Notes: generated by a model from the sequence alone, not told the origin. Shown: positions 45,708 through 58,332, counted from the first letter of the stretch. The stretch: DNA of 64,000 bases from Silurus meridionalis (GCF_014805685.1 NC_060906.1:24126126-24190125); one strand, 5' to 3'. A program made the numbers and translations.

Positions 45708-45955
45708 AATAGAATAGCCTTTATTTGTCACATATACGTTACAGCACAGTGAAATTTGTTCTTCGGATATTCCAGCTTGTTTAGAAGCTGGGGTCAGAGC
45801 GCAGGGTCAGCCATGATACAGCGCCCCTGGAGCATAGAAGGTTAAGGGCCTTGCTCAAGGGCCCAAGAGTGGCAGCTTGGTGATACCGGGGCTTGAACCC
45901 CCGACCTTCCGATCAGTAACCCAGCACCTTAACTGCTGGAGCTACCACTCCAGAA
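45708..45955 (-). repeat. near full-length SINE, antisense (inverted pair, right arm)
   Basis: On the minus strand it has a tRNA-like head GGAGTGGTAGCTCCAGCAG, a B-box GGTTCAAGCCCC, CCCTTGAGCAAGGCCCTTAA, GCTCCAGGGGCGCTG and a tail GTGACAAATAAAGGC. It is the best-preserved SINE here, about 248 bp. Confidence 0.8.
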
Positions 45956-46009
45956 TAAAATATTAATAAAAGTATACAAAAATTGTCAATTTAATTAATA
46001 CTGTACATG

Positions 46010-46330
46010 TTGTGGAGCTTTGTTGAGGGACCAGGTGAGGGTCAGTGCCAGGGGAACAACAAGGAATTCTTGCGAATCTTCAAGGAGGAACCTGAAGTAA
46101 ACGACCCTCTCTCATTCATATTCAGAGACAGGTTGTTGCCTTCACACCAGCTGGCTTGTCGTTCTTGCTAAGGAGATCTATCATGGTCATAGATTTAATT
46201 GATGATTCGAGCAGTTCTGAGCAAACATCAGAAGACTGAGCAAACATCTCTGGGGGGGGCCCTAGTACTCAGTATGGTGGTGCTGGAAGTCCTGCTTCTG
46301 ATACAGATTAAATGAAGTCCATTTGAAGAG
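46010..46330 (-). pseudogene. LINE reverse-transcriptase remnant
   Basis: The minus strand around 46245-46300 reads SSTTILST, then A-P-P, a decayed form of the [12 protein letters not shown] motif. It is heavily degraded. Confidence 0.4.
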
Positions 46331-46869
46331 GAATGTGTTCAGGTCCAACTTGCTCACTTTTCAGATCGAGTGTTGAGAAGTGGTCTATGAACAGAATTTA
46401 ATCTTGAGTGTCCTTATTGTTCAGGTGAGTGGGGGAAAGATGGAAAGGGGTAGATATGACATTTAGGTTGATACGCAAAATGCAGTGGTTCCAGAGAAGA
46501 CAGCAGGGTCTAAATATGCCTCATAAGAAGCACTTCATGACAATGAGCATAAGTGCAATGGGTGGTTACTTACTGATGCATGTCACTGGTGACTTCTTAG
46601 CATGGGGACAATGGGGTGCTCTTTAACCATGGTGGAATGATACTTGAATGATACAATAATACTTCACTGGGAGATCCAGAAGATGTCAGTTAGAACATGT
46701 GCAGTTAGTCTGAACCTTTTCTGAGCCCTCTGCCAACTAACCTTTCTGAAGGTCGACTTTGCATAGAGCTTTCCTCACATGGGCCATTAAGGTGAAAGAG
46801 AACCCTGTCATTCTTTATGGAGTAACACAGGAGCTTTGAGGATTTGGATTTGGATTCTATGTCAACAGT

Positions 46870-47190
46870 GGCTACACAAACTCAGGACTACAGTTTGCAT
46901 CTGATCACCATCACTGCACACCTCAACGTTTAACTCTATTGAATACACATTCAGTGCCACCCGGATGAGGATGGGTTCCCTCTTGAGTCTGGTCCCTCCT
47001 AAGTTTTCCTTCTTATGCCATCTCATGGAGTTGTTTATTGCCACAGTCACCTCTGGCTTATTTTTACTTATAAAGAACAAACTTATTTATTCGTTATTGC
47101 CACATTATCTGTGTAAAACTGTTTTGAGCCAATGTCTATTGTTAAAAGTGCTATAAAAATAACATAAATTTAATTAAATTGAAATGAATA
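46870..47190 (+). repeat. family B-related retroposon
   Basis: GATGAGGATGGGTTCCCTCT, TGGAGTTGTTTATTGCCAC and a 3' end TTTTGAGCCAATGTCTATTG with an AATTAAATTGAAATGAAT tail match the 3' part of the copy at 35706-35918 in reverse. Confidence 0.55.
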
Positions 47191-47194
47191 GACA

Positions 47195-47400
47195 AGAGAC
47201 TAGCAACCAATTGGATGAAAGACCTAGTAGATGTGTGGCCAAGAGACTCAGGAACCAAGTGGCCAAGAAATCCAGCAGATGAGTAGTCCAAAGACCCAGT
47301 AGATGATGGCTAATAATTCCCAGCAACTAAAAGGTTTAAAAAGCCAGTAGATGAGTGGCCAAGAGATCCAGCAGACGAGTGGCCAAGGTAGTTCCAGCTT
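47195..47400. repeat. degenerate tandem repeat, about 30 bp unit
   Basis: CCAGTAGATGAGTGGCCAAG, CCAGCAGATGAGTAGTCCAA and CCAGCAGACGAGTGGCCAAG recur roughly every 30-60 bp. Confidence 0.6.
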
Positions 47401-47930
47401 ATTTAAATTCATTTGCAAGTCAAATTGCAGTTAAAATGGCCAAAAGCAAACAATAAAACAAACAATTTCTCATCCCAATTCAAAGCTGTACATCTGCTCT
47501 ACAATCTTTGGTGCTGAATATGTGAAGCCCACCCAGGAGCAGATGGTGAGGATATCAGTAGGAAATTAAAGTCCTGGTTAATGGTCTCATGGTTTATCAG
47601 TTTTGTGTCTGTGTTTAATGGGGCTCATATTGTACAGGTCATGGGGTGAACATTTCTTTATCTTTTTCTCTAATGTAAAACACAAAAGACTATAGAGAAA
47701 CAGACTTGGCAACAAAACATATTTTGTAGATGTGGTAAATCCTTCAGAGTGGAGGTTAGTTTTAGGAACAGAAAGCTACATATCTGCAGCAAGACGTATT
47801 TGGGAAATATGTTCTGGATATAAATCCATGGGAAAGGCTGGGTGGGATTTATTCTGGAGTGAAAGTGATGTCTAATTACAAACAGCTTAAACACCTGCTT
47901 TAGTGTCATAATAAGTGCTTACTGGTGCTA
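47400..47930. other. noncoding stretch
   Basis: No coding signal or repeat match is seen. Confidence 0.3.
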
Positions 47931-47937
47931 GAACTCT

Positions 47938-48742
47938 GATGGATGGATAGAAGGATGGATGGGCGGATTGATACATAGACACATGATTGGATAACTAGAG
48001 AGATGTACAGTATGTATAAATAGACAAAGATTATGGTGGATGGATAAATGGATGAATGAATGAATGAATGAATTGATGAATGGGTGGATATCAGGATGAA
48101 GAGATGTATGGAGAGATGAATGAATAAATAGACACATAAATGGATGGATGGATGGATGGATGGATGGATGGATGGATGGATGGATGGATGGATGGATGGA
48201 TAAATATACACATGGATGGATGGATGAATCGATGGATTAGCTGGATGGATGGATGGATGGATGGATGATTGATGAATTGATGAATGAATTAATTAATAGA
48301 GGGGTGGATACAGAAGCACACAGATAGAAGGATGGATGGATGGATGGATGGATGGATGGATGGATGGATGGATGGATGGATGGATGGATGGATGGATATA
48401 TAGATACACAGTCACATGAATGAATAAATAGATTTATAGTACATAGATGGATAAATGTACATATAAATGGATGATGAATGGATGGATACACATGTATATG
48501 TATGAATAGATGCATAAATAAATAGGCACAAATGGATACATAGAAATATACATACATGGATTGATAGATGATAAAGATATATAGTTGGCTTGATGGATGG
48601 ATGGATAGATGGATGGATGGATGGATGGATGGATGGATGGATGGATGGATGGATGGATGGTTGGACAGATACATGGATAATAGATGTATGGACAAACAGA
48701 CTCATGGATAGATAGATGAATGAATACATGGATACCCCTGGA

Positions 48743-48745
<3 letters not shown>
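47938..48745. repeat. (GGAT)n block with interruptions
   Basis: GGAT tetramers in three purer runs (48140-48200, 48328-48400, 48592-48665) within ATGAATGA/ATAAAT variants. Minus-strand frames rich in His, Pro, Ser and Ile are repeat translation. Confidence 0.95.

Positions 48746-48746
<1 letters not shown>

Positions 48747-48790
<44 letters not shown>
48747..48790. repeat. (AAT)n then (AAG)n
   Basis: AAT trimers pass into AAG-rich DNA just before the RTE element. The AAAGAAGATGAAGAAG stretch resembles an RTE 3' end such as 7478-7495. Confidence 0.9.
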
Positions 48791-48791
<1 letters not shown>

Positions 48792-48839
48792 GAAGAAGAA
48801 GAAGAAGAAAAGAAGATGAAGAAGAAAATAAAGATGTCT

Positions 48840-51420
48840 ACAGAGACAGAAGGAGAAGTGGTGGTACTATGACTGGTAAAAGGGAGAGAGGGAGCTGATA
48901 TGATGGAGAGGAGAAAGGTAGATATGTTGTGTGTTCAGAAGACCAAGTGGAAAGGGAGTAAGAGCAGGAACATTGGAGGTGGGTTCAAACTGTTCTATCA
49001 TGGTGTGGATGGAAAGAGAAATAATGTAGAGTTGATTCTGAAGGAAGAGTACAGTAAGAGTGTAGTGGAGGTGAAGAGAGTTTCTGATAGGGTGATGATC
49101 GTGAAGCTGGAAGATGAAGGGATGATGATAAATGTCATCAGTGTTTATGCTCCAGAAGTCGGCTGTGAGATGGAGGAAAAGGAAAGATTCTGGAGTGAAT
49201 TAGATTAGAATTAGAAGTGGTAGAAGGTGAACCTAGGAATGAAAGATTGGTGATTGGGGCAGACTTTAATGGTGATTTAGGTGAAGGGAACAGAGGTGAT
49301 GAGGAGGTGATGGTAGGTATGGTTTTAAGGAGAGGAATGCGAAAGGGCAGATAGTGGTAGATTTTGCTAAAAGGATGGAAATGACAGTGGTGAACACGTA
49401 TTTTAAGAAGAAGGGGGATCATAGGGTGACATATAAGAGTGGAGGAAGGTCCACACAGGTGGATTATGTTCTATGTAGAAGATGAACCTGAAGGAGATTG
49501 GAGACTGTAAAGTTTTGCAAGTGGACAGTGTAACATCAGATAGTGGTCTGTAGGATGGTTTTGGAGGTGAAGAAGAAGAGGAGGAGAGTGAGGACTGAAA
49601 GAAGAATAAGATGGTGGAAACTGAGGGAGGAAGACTGTAGTGTGAGGTTCAGGGAAGAGGTCAGGCAGGGGCTTAATGGTGGTGAAGAGGTGCTGGATGA
49701 TTGTGCAACTACTGCAGAAGTGATAATGGAGACAGCTAGAAAGGTACTTGGTGTGACATCTGAAAATAAAAAGGAAGACAAAGAGACGTGGTGGTGGAAT
49801 GAGGAAGTGCAGAAGAGCAGAAGGAGAAAGAGGTTGGAGAAACAGAATTGGGATCGACAGAGTGATGAGAAAAGTAAGCATGAGAACAAAGAGATGCAGC
49901 AGCAGGTAAAGAGGTATGTGGCGAAAGCCAAGGAAAAGGCATATGAGAAGCTTTATGAGAAGTTGGACTTTAAGGAATTAGAAAAGGATTTGTAGCGATT
50001 GGCCAGGCAGAGGAACCGAGCTGGGAAGGATGTGCTGCAAGTTAGAGCAATAAGGGATGGAGATGGAAATGTGTTGACTAATGAGGAGAGTGTGTTAAGA
50101 AGATGGAGGGAGGATTTTGAGCAGCAACGAAAAAAAATGAGAGAGAGAAAAAGAAGGTTGGAGAAAGGTTGTATGGTGAAGATGGTGAAGCAGGACGTGA
50201 ACAGGATTAGTAAGGAGGAAGTGAGAGCAGCAATCAAAAGAATGAAGAGGAGAAAGTTGACATATCAGCTGATCAGATGACATACCAGTAGAAGCATGGA
50301 GATGTTTAGGAGAGATGGCAGTGGAGTTTTTAAACAAGTTGTTTAACAAGATTTTGGAAGCCTGAGGAATGGAGAAGGAGTGTGCTGGTACCGATCTTTA
50401 AGAATAAGGGAGATGTGCAGACCTGCAGTAACTACAGGGGAATAAAGTTGCACATCATGAAGTTATGGGAAAGAGTAGTGGAAGCCAGGCTGAGAGAAGA
50501 GGTGACCATCTGTAAGCAACAGTATGGTTTCATGTCGAGGAAGAGCACCAAAGATGCACTATTTGCTTTGAGAATGTTGATGGAGAAGTATAGAGAAGGT
50601 CAGAAGGAGTTGCATTGTGTGTTTGTGGATTTTGAGAAAGCATACGACAGAGTGGAGAGAGAGGAGTTGTGGTAATGTATGAGAAAGTCTGGTGTGTCAG
50701 AGAAGTATGTGAGGGTGGTGCTAGACATGTATAAGGACAGTGTGACAGCAGTGAAGTGTGCAGTAGGAACGACAGACTGGTTCAAGGTGGAGGTTGGACT
50801 GCATCAAGGATCGGCTCTGAGCCCTTTCCTGTTTGCAGTGGTGATGGACAGGTTGAAGGACGAGGTCAGACAGGAGTCTCCCTGGACTATGATGTTTGTG
50901 GATGATATTGTGATTTGTGGTGAGAGTATGGAGCAGGTGGAGAAGATCCTGGAGAGGTGGAGGTACGCTCTGGAGAGAAGGGGAATGAAAGTCAGTAGGA
51001 GTAAAACAGAGTACATGTGTGTGAATGGGAGGGAGGGCAGTGGAGGGGTGCAGTTGCAGGGAGAAGAGGTGGAGAAGGTGGAGGAGTTCAGGTACCTGGG
51101 GTCAACGTGCAGAGTAATGGAGAGTGTGTTAGAGAAGTGAGGAAAAGAGTGCAGGCAGGGTGGAGTGGGTGGAGAAGAGTGACAGGAGTGATTTGTGATA
51201 GAAGAGTATCTGTGAGAGTGAACGGGAAAGTTTATAGGATTGTGGTAAGACCTGAGATGTTGTATGCTACCTGTATGTCTTCCCTCACCACATCCATAAA
51301 CCTCCTCCTTGGTCTTCCTCTTTTCCTTCTTCCTGGTGGCTCCATTGATTTGAAAGAGGCAGATGTAAAGGACAGGGGGATACGGAAACGGATGATCCGC
51401 TGTGGAGACCCCTAATGGGA
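48840..51420 (+). mobile_element. RTE-type LINE, nearly complete ORF2 but inactive
   Basis: Apurinic endonuclease region: MERRKVDMLCVQKTKWKGS, VISVYAPEVG, GADFNGD, QVDYVL. Reverse transcriptase: [56 protein letters not shown] and the catalytic FVDDIV. The C-terminal domain is partial. At least five frame breaks are spread over 48840-51140, so no active protein is made. Near the 3' end a segment is inverted (51268-51350). An (AAT)n tract follows. Confidence 0.92.
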
Positions 51421-51430
51421 GAAGCTAAAA

Positions 51431-51473
<43 letters not shown>
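51431..51473. repeat. (AAT)n tail of the RTE element
   Basis: AAT trimers follow directly after GGAGAAGCTAAAAG and end exactly where duplication copy 2 begins. Confidence 0.93.
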
Positions 51474-51514
51474 CCTCCTAAACCATATGCTGTAGGGTGT
51501 GACTCATCCGGATG

Positions 51515-51568
<54 letters not shown>

Positions 51569-51671
51569 TTGTGTGTTTTCCATTATCCTGTTTCCTCCCA
51601 TAAAGCTATGACGCTGTCCAGGCCCAAGTCACTTAGATACGTACAGGACGGTTTGTTAATAAGAGGACTGG

Positions 51672-51727
<56 letters not shown>
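51474..51727. repeat. local duplication, copy 2 (with two GT tracts)
   Basis: It matches 44729-44951, including TCACTTAGATACGTACAGGA. The GT tracts (51518-51567, 51674-51727) are longer than in copy 1. Confidence 0.93.
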
Positions 51728-51729
<2 letters not shown>

Positions 51730-51909
51730 ATGCAGTTATATGACAGTCATGTGTGAGAGCTGTGTGACATTTTGTTTAGTAAGAATTAAATCACAGATCT
51801 GTTTCAGACGTGAGACACAGTTCCTCAGACTGCTGCCCTTCCTGCATTATTCAAAGGTCATGTTGACTCCACTGCCTGGTACATGTTATTTCATTCTCAT
51901 GCTAACACA

Positions 51910-51913
<4 letters not shown>

Positions 51914-51955
<42 letters not shown>

Positions 51956-52064
51956 TATACACACACAGTCTCATATTGTGAGAAAGGTCTCAGTAAATGT
52001 TGCCTTTTCAACGCAGATGATTTTTTTCTGCTGTGCGAATGTAAGTGAAAAGCCAAAGCTGAGG

Positions 52065-52135
<71 letters not shown>

Positions 52136-52255
52136 GTTAAACATTCTTCCCTCCGCAGCCTCTCTTTTCACTTTTTCCCAGAATGTGTAGGTTTGATTAT
52201 GAAGGCTGTTAAAGCATCGGACCTTGAGGGATTTACAGACTAAAAATACTTTTAC

Positions 52256-52309
<54 letters not shown>

Positions 52310-52310
52310 A
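51914..52310. repeat. cluster of CA/GT microsatellites
   Basis: CA run 51914-51950, GT run 52065-52135, GT run 52259-52308, with short unique spacers. Confidence 0.95.
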
Positions 52311-52314
52311 TGCA

Positions 52315-52482
52315 GGTGTATGACTGTTATCCGTTGCTGGCCGTGTGGTCCGATCCAACAGACGAGCTCAGATTGCTGAACAAATTGATGCTGTTAATGT
52401 TTGAAAGGTCAGGACTGTTTTAGCAACAAAAGGAACTAACACAATGTTGTGCTGGTGGTCATAATGTTATGCCTGATCAGTG

Positions 52483-52485
<3 letters not shown>
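52315..52485 (+). repeat. dispersed repeat family E, sense copy
   Basis: GGTCCGATCCAACAGACGAG, TTTTAGCAACAAAAGG and ATAATGTTATGCCTGATCAG are inverted relative to 27440-27600. Confidence 0.6.

Positions 52486-52561
<76 letters not shown>
52485..52561. repeat. (AT)n microsatellite, followed by (GGAT)n to 52650
   Basis: AT run of about 77 bp, then ATGGATGGATGAATGAATGG tetramers. Confidence 0.96.
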
Positions 52562-52567
<6 letters not shown>

Positions 52568-52659
52568 TGAATGGCTGGATAGATAGATGGATGGATGAAT
52601 GAATGGATGGATGAATGGATGGATGAATAAATGGATGAATGGATGGAGGATGACTAAAT

Positions 52660-54490
52660 GACAGATATTCAATACCTACTAAAAGATTATTGGCTAATAA
52701 AAGATGTGTTTATATAAGTATATAAGTGCGAGTAAGATAAGTGCAACAAATTATTACAGCAGATTTTTGATTTTTGAGACGGATGAATCAATGGATGGAT
52801 GGTTGGATTGATCGACGGAAGGATTCACACACAAATTAAGAGGTGGATACTTGCATGATTAGATATATGAAAGTGTGTGTAGATATGTGGGTAAATGTAC
52901 ACCAGAATAAACAAAGCTCATGTACATATGATGGATTGTTGGAAAGACTGAAACTCAATACATACTGAAAGCTTATTGGCTGAAAGCAGATGTTCAGAAA
53001 TCTATTTACAGATTAGCAGAACGATGCTTACTCCACTTTTTTTTTAAATCTCAATCAGACTTAAGGTTTCTGAGATGGATGAATTGATGGATAGATGGAT
53101 AGATACTGTACATAGAAACAGCAGTTTCAAATGAGCCCCGCACTTGATAATAGACCACACCCCTTATCACAGGTCTCTATTACTGAACATATAAAGAAGG
53201 TTATTAACTCGATTAACTCTGAAATTCCTGCAAAAGTGTAAGAGTAAGAGATTTAATTGAAAAAGAAACAAACACGTGTAAAGTAGAAGAAGTAGCTCAG
53301 TGGTTTAGATGTTAGATTTCTGCTAACAGCGTTACATAAAATCTCGAATAGTTTGACTTCTATAAAAGTTTAGACGACTTGAAGTATGACTAAGCAAGTC
53401 CAAGTGCTGAGGAATTGTAATGCTCTGGGTTCAGCGCTGATGATGATGATGAAGGTGTGTTAGCAGGCTGATGGGAAGTCTAAGTTTTGCTGAGATCAGC
53501 AGAGTGACTCATCAGCCATCGATCTACTCAAAGCTTCTTTATTTTCGCTTTTCAAACCAAACCTCTTCTGAACTCCTGGGATGCAGACACAGTGATGGTC
53601 AGGGTCAGGGGTTGTGTGCAGACTGCTTTTGCATGCCTACAGACTACGCTAGCATACTCTTTAAAGGCAGCAGATATTCAACATACGGTTTGTTTATCAG
53701 ATCAGGTCGGCTGTCATGTAACAGATGCTGGATATGTTTCAATGAACTCAATGACAAAGGCGACAGGTGAGAAGGTCAGGCACTCTGGAGTCATGAACGT
53801 TAGACAAAACAGTCTAAGTAGAAAGTATCAAAACAAACAAAAATACAAAAGATTAGAAACAACAACGAGCATCTGAGCATATACTTCACGAAGTTCTCTG
53901 TAAATAAGTGTGTGTGTGTGTGTGTGTGTGTAAATAAAAACAGTTTTGTCTCCACACTATTGTGTGTGTGATTTGTTGGAGTCCGTGGCAGCTAGTATTT
54001 GAAGACATGCAGGTGTCTGTTTAAAAAAAAAAAACAATGAAGCCTGATTTGTGATCAGATCTGATCATTAATAGACTTGTGTACATATCATTCCTTGACC
54101 TTATTAAACCGTAATCCTGTAGCAGAGGTTTAAAAACTCTATGTGGTTCTGCCAGGAGCTAATCACAGAGATGTGCTCTGGAAAATGTGTTAGATTTCTG
54201 AACAGAAGGATGAGATCAAAACTCAGCATCAACAATTTGACACTGCTGTGCTTTTGAGCAGTACCATGTGCTGTATTTCATTTAAAAGCAGGGAATCCAG
54301 GTGACCTATAGAGCTAAAATGCCACTCTCAGGACTCAGAATACTTAAGGCATTTCTTGTCATGGTGGAGATCCAGAGGAGCAGAAGAAGCAGGGGGCAAA
54401 CTGAAAAATGATTTTAATAGAGAAAAATAAAAACAACCAAGGTACTGAGAAGTAAACCTGAAGAACAAAGGGCTAGGCTGGGGGCGGGGG
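52660..54490. other. noncoding stretch
   Basis: Scattered TGGATGGATAGAT tetramers occur to 53105, with degraded SINE heads near 53290 (GTAGCTCAGTGGTTTAGATG) and 54185-54270. A short (GT)n lies at 53908-53931. The 94-99 codon frames at 53471-53876 have no recognisable domain. Confidence 0.3.
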
Positions 54491-54504
54491 TCGGCGGTGG
54501 TTGG

Positions 54505-54990
54505 GACAGAGCGCTGCATCACACACAGGATCTCATACAGTGAGAATGAATGAATAAAACAAGAAACCCAATGATCACAATTCAACACGTCTCCTTTCAC
54601 TGGAGCCACAACTGCACCTCCACATACATCATCTCCAGCAGAAGCACTGATATTCACCTGTATAACCCTTTATTATGGTTATAAAACTTTGCCTTCATTT
54701 CAAATCCCCAAGAAAACTGCAAAGTGTGTATTTTTGCAAATTCTACAAGAAAGAAAACACAAAAGTACATATGGTTCATTAAAATGTGCAACAACTGTTT
54801 TGAACTGTTTGGGCGACTTTTCTTTGAAAAGAGCAGAACAAAAGCCTGCATCCTGCACAAACAATTTATTGTGGTTTTTTTTAGCCGTTTCAAGGCTTTG
54901 ACATCTGCTGCAGCTGTTTCTTTTTGGGTAAAAAGCTTTTAAAAGCCAATGGTGCAGGTCATTACTCAGAGCTGATCGAGCATTTTACCC
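54505..54990 (+). repeat. dispersed repeat family C, copy 3
   Basis: ACAGAGCGCTGCATCACAC, CAACACGTCTCCTTTCACTG, CACATACATCATCTCCAGCA, AAATTCTACAAGAAAGAAAA and GTGCAACAACTGTTTTGAAC follow the order of copies 1 and 2. Confidence 0.7.
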
Positions 54991-54999
54991 AGTGCATGT

Positions 55000-56020
55000 A
55001 ACTCTCACGGACTGTAAGCATCATGTGCAGTTTCCCGTCACTCACTATTATCTCAGTTCCTACTGAGGAGCCTGATGCTGAGGCCATGCCCTCTTCTAAA
55101 TAATATTACAATTACATACACTACAGAAACACAAGCACGTTTATGGTCACTTGGCGTTTACAGCCATAGGTGCATCCTCCTCGAACTGTTACCACAAATT
55201 TAAACAATTGTACAGGACGTCTTTGGATCAGGGTTTCCGCCGGATCGTATAAAGTTTTAAAAAAGATCTAAAAATCTAAAACTACCTTAAAAAAAGGCCG
55301 TAAAAAGTCTTAAATGCTTTCACATATTTTGTAATATTTTTCTTGGTGTTGATTTAATCTGATTCTGATCTCGACGTGAGAAATGTGTGAGCAGGTGTGT
55401 CACCACCTCACACTTTCTGGAGCGTGTAAGAGTGTGTGTGGAGCTCTACAGGCCCTGTGTGAGATCAGAGAGTCAAGCGTACACACCACACTGTGATCAA
55501 ACAGACTGAACGCAGTGGGAACTGAACAGAAATGCTTCCTTCCTGGGTGAGGAGACGTCCTGAACACGCTAATCACACGTGTGTCTGTTCAGCTGTATTT
55601 TTGATATTATCTCACAAGACGAGAGAGGGGTGTACAAAGTTCTAGCATTTTACTGACATATTATAGTGTTTGTAGATCCTATGTTTAGATTCCAACGTTT
55701 CTGCAGCATATAGACAATTAAGAAAGGGGGATCTCCTTCTTTGGAGTGCTTGGTAATATTTGTACCTACCATAAAAGGAAAGGTGAAATTGGATATGATG
55801 TTGGATTATAAGGGAGGTTTAAATCCTTGAACCTATTTATCAGGTGTATAAATGAGATTTATCATCCCCCCTCTGGATTAGGGAAACTAAAAAATGCTCT
55901 AAATGTAAACTTAACCTGAACTTCTGAAACACCCCACAAGTTCTTGTGCTTTGGAAACGCTCCAACAAAGAAGTCTAGACATCTCACTATCTCTCCGATC
56001 ATTACACTTATCCAACATCA
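55000..56020. other. noncoding stretch with a family A fragment
   Basis: 55155-55235 (AACTGTTACCACAAATTTAA, ATTGTACAGGACGTCTTTGG) is a family A piece. GTTTTAAAAAAGATCTAAAA and GGCCGTAAAAAGTCTTAAAT at 55250-55315 look like a degraded DNA transposon end. Nothing coding is seen. Confidence 0.35.
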
Positions 56021-56035
56021 TTTTTCAACCCAAAT

Positions 56036-56660
56036 GACAAATTCTGATGATTTATTTCAATAAAATTTGCCCAAAGCAGCTTTACAGAAATAAACCGATT
56101 ACAAATATACTGTACACTTGATAATCCTACAGATTTATAAATTAGCCTCAAATTTTATCCCTAAGTTTATTCCTAAAGATCGAGCCAGCGGCTGGGAGAA
56201 CCTCTCTGAGACTTTATAAACATTTACATTACATTTATGGCATTTAGTAGATGCTCCTAGGAGTGGCAGCTTGATGTAGATCCAAAGTTCAATACCACTA
56301 AGCTACCACTCCCTCATGATGAAGAAACCTTAAGAGGAACAAGATTTAAAAGAGTTATTACCTGTTCACTGATGGAGACTTGAGGGGAAAAGTGTTGATG
56401 ATTGTAGTCTGAATTTATTATAGCAGAATGTTCATATTAATTATAGTCCAAATCCATCTTGAATGTTCTCGAGTTTAACTTCCACAGTAACCTCATTGAT
56501 CGTGCGGAATCCTCTCCAGCTGCAGCAAGTGGTCTCCAATCAAAAAGCTCCAGAGGTAAAATGCCTTATTTCTGTAAAGCTGCTTTGGGAAAATGTCCAT
56601 CATTGAAAGAGCTCTACAAATCACATTCAATTAAATTGAATTGGAATTGAATTGAATCAA
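56036..56660. repeat. inverted pair of family B retroposon ends
   Basis: GCCCAAAGCAGCTTTACAGA at 56070 is the reverse complement of TCTGTAAAGCTGCTTTGGGA at 56570. The right copy ends in GAATTGAATTGAATC pentamers. An antisense SINE piece lies between (56225-56312). Confidence 0.55.
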
Positions 56661-58250
56661 ATTCGACTAGATATATTTGACTTGATGTCTAATACATTAT
56701 ACCTTAAACCTTTACACGGTTGCCAAAGTACCGAGATAATCAGCAATTTTCAACTTTCTGGTTTCGATGAATACACATAGAAAACATTTGCAGACAATTA
56801 AAAAAATAATTCATTATTTATTTGTATTCATTAATTTCTGAATATAAAGTGCAGCAACACCTCAACTATTTTGAGTTGTCATTTGTTTTACTTTAAAAAG
56901 GTTTTTGTTAAAAGTGAGGGAAATATATTTAAATAAAAATATAAAAACAGTTTATGCAACTTTGTCTGCAAAAAAACAAAATCCTATAAAAAGAAAAAAC
57001 AATAAAATAAAATATTTTTTTTATTAAAATGAATGTTAATACATATAAATGTTTAAATGTTCTATATGTTTAGCACAATGGTTGTAAAGAAAGTTCCTAC
57101 TGATGATGCTAGTGCTGGTCCTAGTAATCATCATGCTGTATTATTGGAGGATAAATGCTGTGAAAGAGGTAAAACTAGGTGTGAAAACATCACCACCATA
57201 CTGTAGCTCGTGTACAATGGTATCGATGTTGACATCACCCTTTAGGTGCGTTTTTCTCTTTACAGAAACATAAAATAAAATGAACAAATTAATTAAAAAC
57301 AGAGTAAAGAATTTGTCTGTAGGATGTTATTTTGCATAAGTGAGGTTATGGGGTTGCTTACAGGGGTTTATGTGGTGTCCAGGCCGTTAGTTCTAACATT
57401 GAGGTACTTGAGTATTTGTGTTTATGAGAACAAGAAAAGCTGCTCTGAACACCACAGCTGGCTTGGGCAGGGGGGAGAAATAGTGCACGACTGGAAGCAG
57501 ATAATCAGCAGGGCAACTCATTACTGATTTGGAGAAGGCTGGAGAATATAAAAGGACTCTGAGAAGACAACAAGCGAGAGAAGCTTAAGCACCCTGTTAA
57601 CGTAGTGCTTGTGTCCACAGTATAAGCATATATTTAAATAAGATTGAATAAAAAAATAAAAAATGCAAACATTTAAAATAAAGGAAGGTAAATGGAAATA
57701 ATTAGATACAGCAGTTCACTTGCGCTGCATTGGATACCTGGAGAGAAAGATAAGAAAATCCTGTAGTTCGTTTTCACATTCTTGTAAAACCTTTACATTG
57801 TGGTCTTGGTATGAATCCTGGTCTGAATCCTAATGGGCTCATCTCTACACACGTTCCTGCTCATGAATATTCAAACCCTCACTGTACAAACACAGACGAA
57901 AAGCTGCGATCTATTTAAAGAGAGCTCTGTTAATTATTATCCCTCAAAAAAAAACAAGTGAGGATCATATGCTCGCCCTTGACAGTACAGTCTCACACTT
58001 CGCGTCTGTGTTTAATTACTCCACAACGACCATGTTTTCCTTCACAGGAAGATCATAATTACATTCAGAAATACTGTAGAGATGAAGAAGCACGGAGTGC
58101 TGCATATTATCAAGCTGCAGTACGGATGGAAGGGTGCCATTACTTTTAATATTATAAAAGAACGTGCTGTAATGATTTTCTTTTTTATCCAGAAATGACT
58201 GTACAGAGATAAAGAAAAGTTTTTGTAATCCTTGTATTGTTATTCAAGTC
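56660..58250. other. noncoding stretch, parts possibly conserved
   Basis: 57410-57600 and 57770-58190 are high-complexity, with POU/homeodomain-like motifs (CTCATGAATATTCAAA, GTTAATTATTATCCC, GTTTAATTACTCC, ATCATAATTACATTC). No coding frame is supported. Confidence 0.28.
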
Positions 58251-58254
58251 ACCT

Positions 58255-58256
<2 letters not shown>

Positions 58257-58330
<74 letters not shown>
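58257..58330. repeat. (CA)n microsatellite
   Basis: CA run of about 74 bp with one AAAC interruption. Confidence 0.96.

Positions 58331-58332
<2 letters not shown>

Noticed and set aside
47906..48729. His/Pro/Ser-rich minus-strand frames of 100-150 codons.
   Set aside because: They are translations of the GGAT tetranucleotide block.
53471..53876. Two overlapping plus-strand frames of 94-99 codons as a possible small gene.
   Set aside because: No domain, no codon-bias contrast, no splice-site pattern; overlapping frames are equally plausible.
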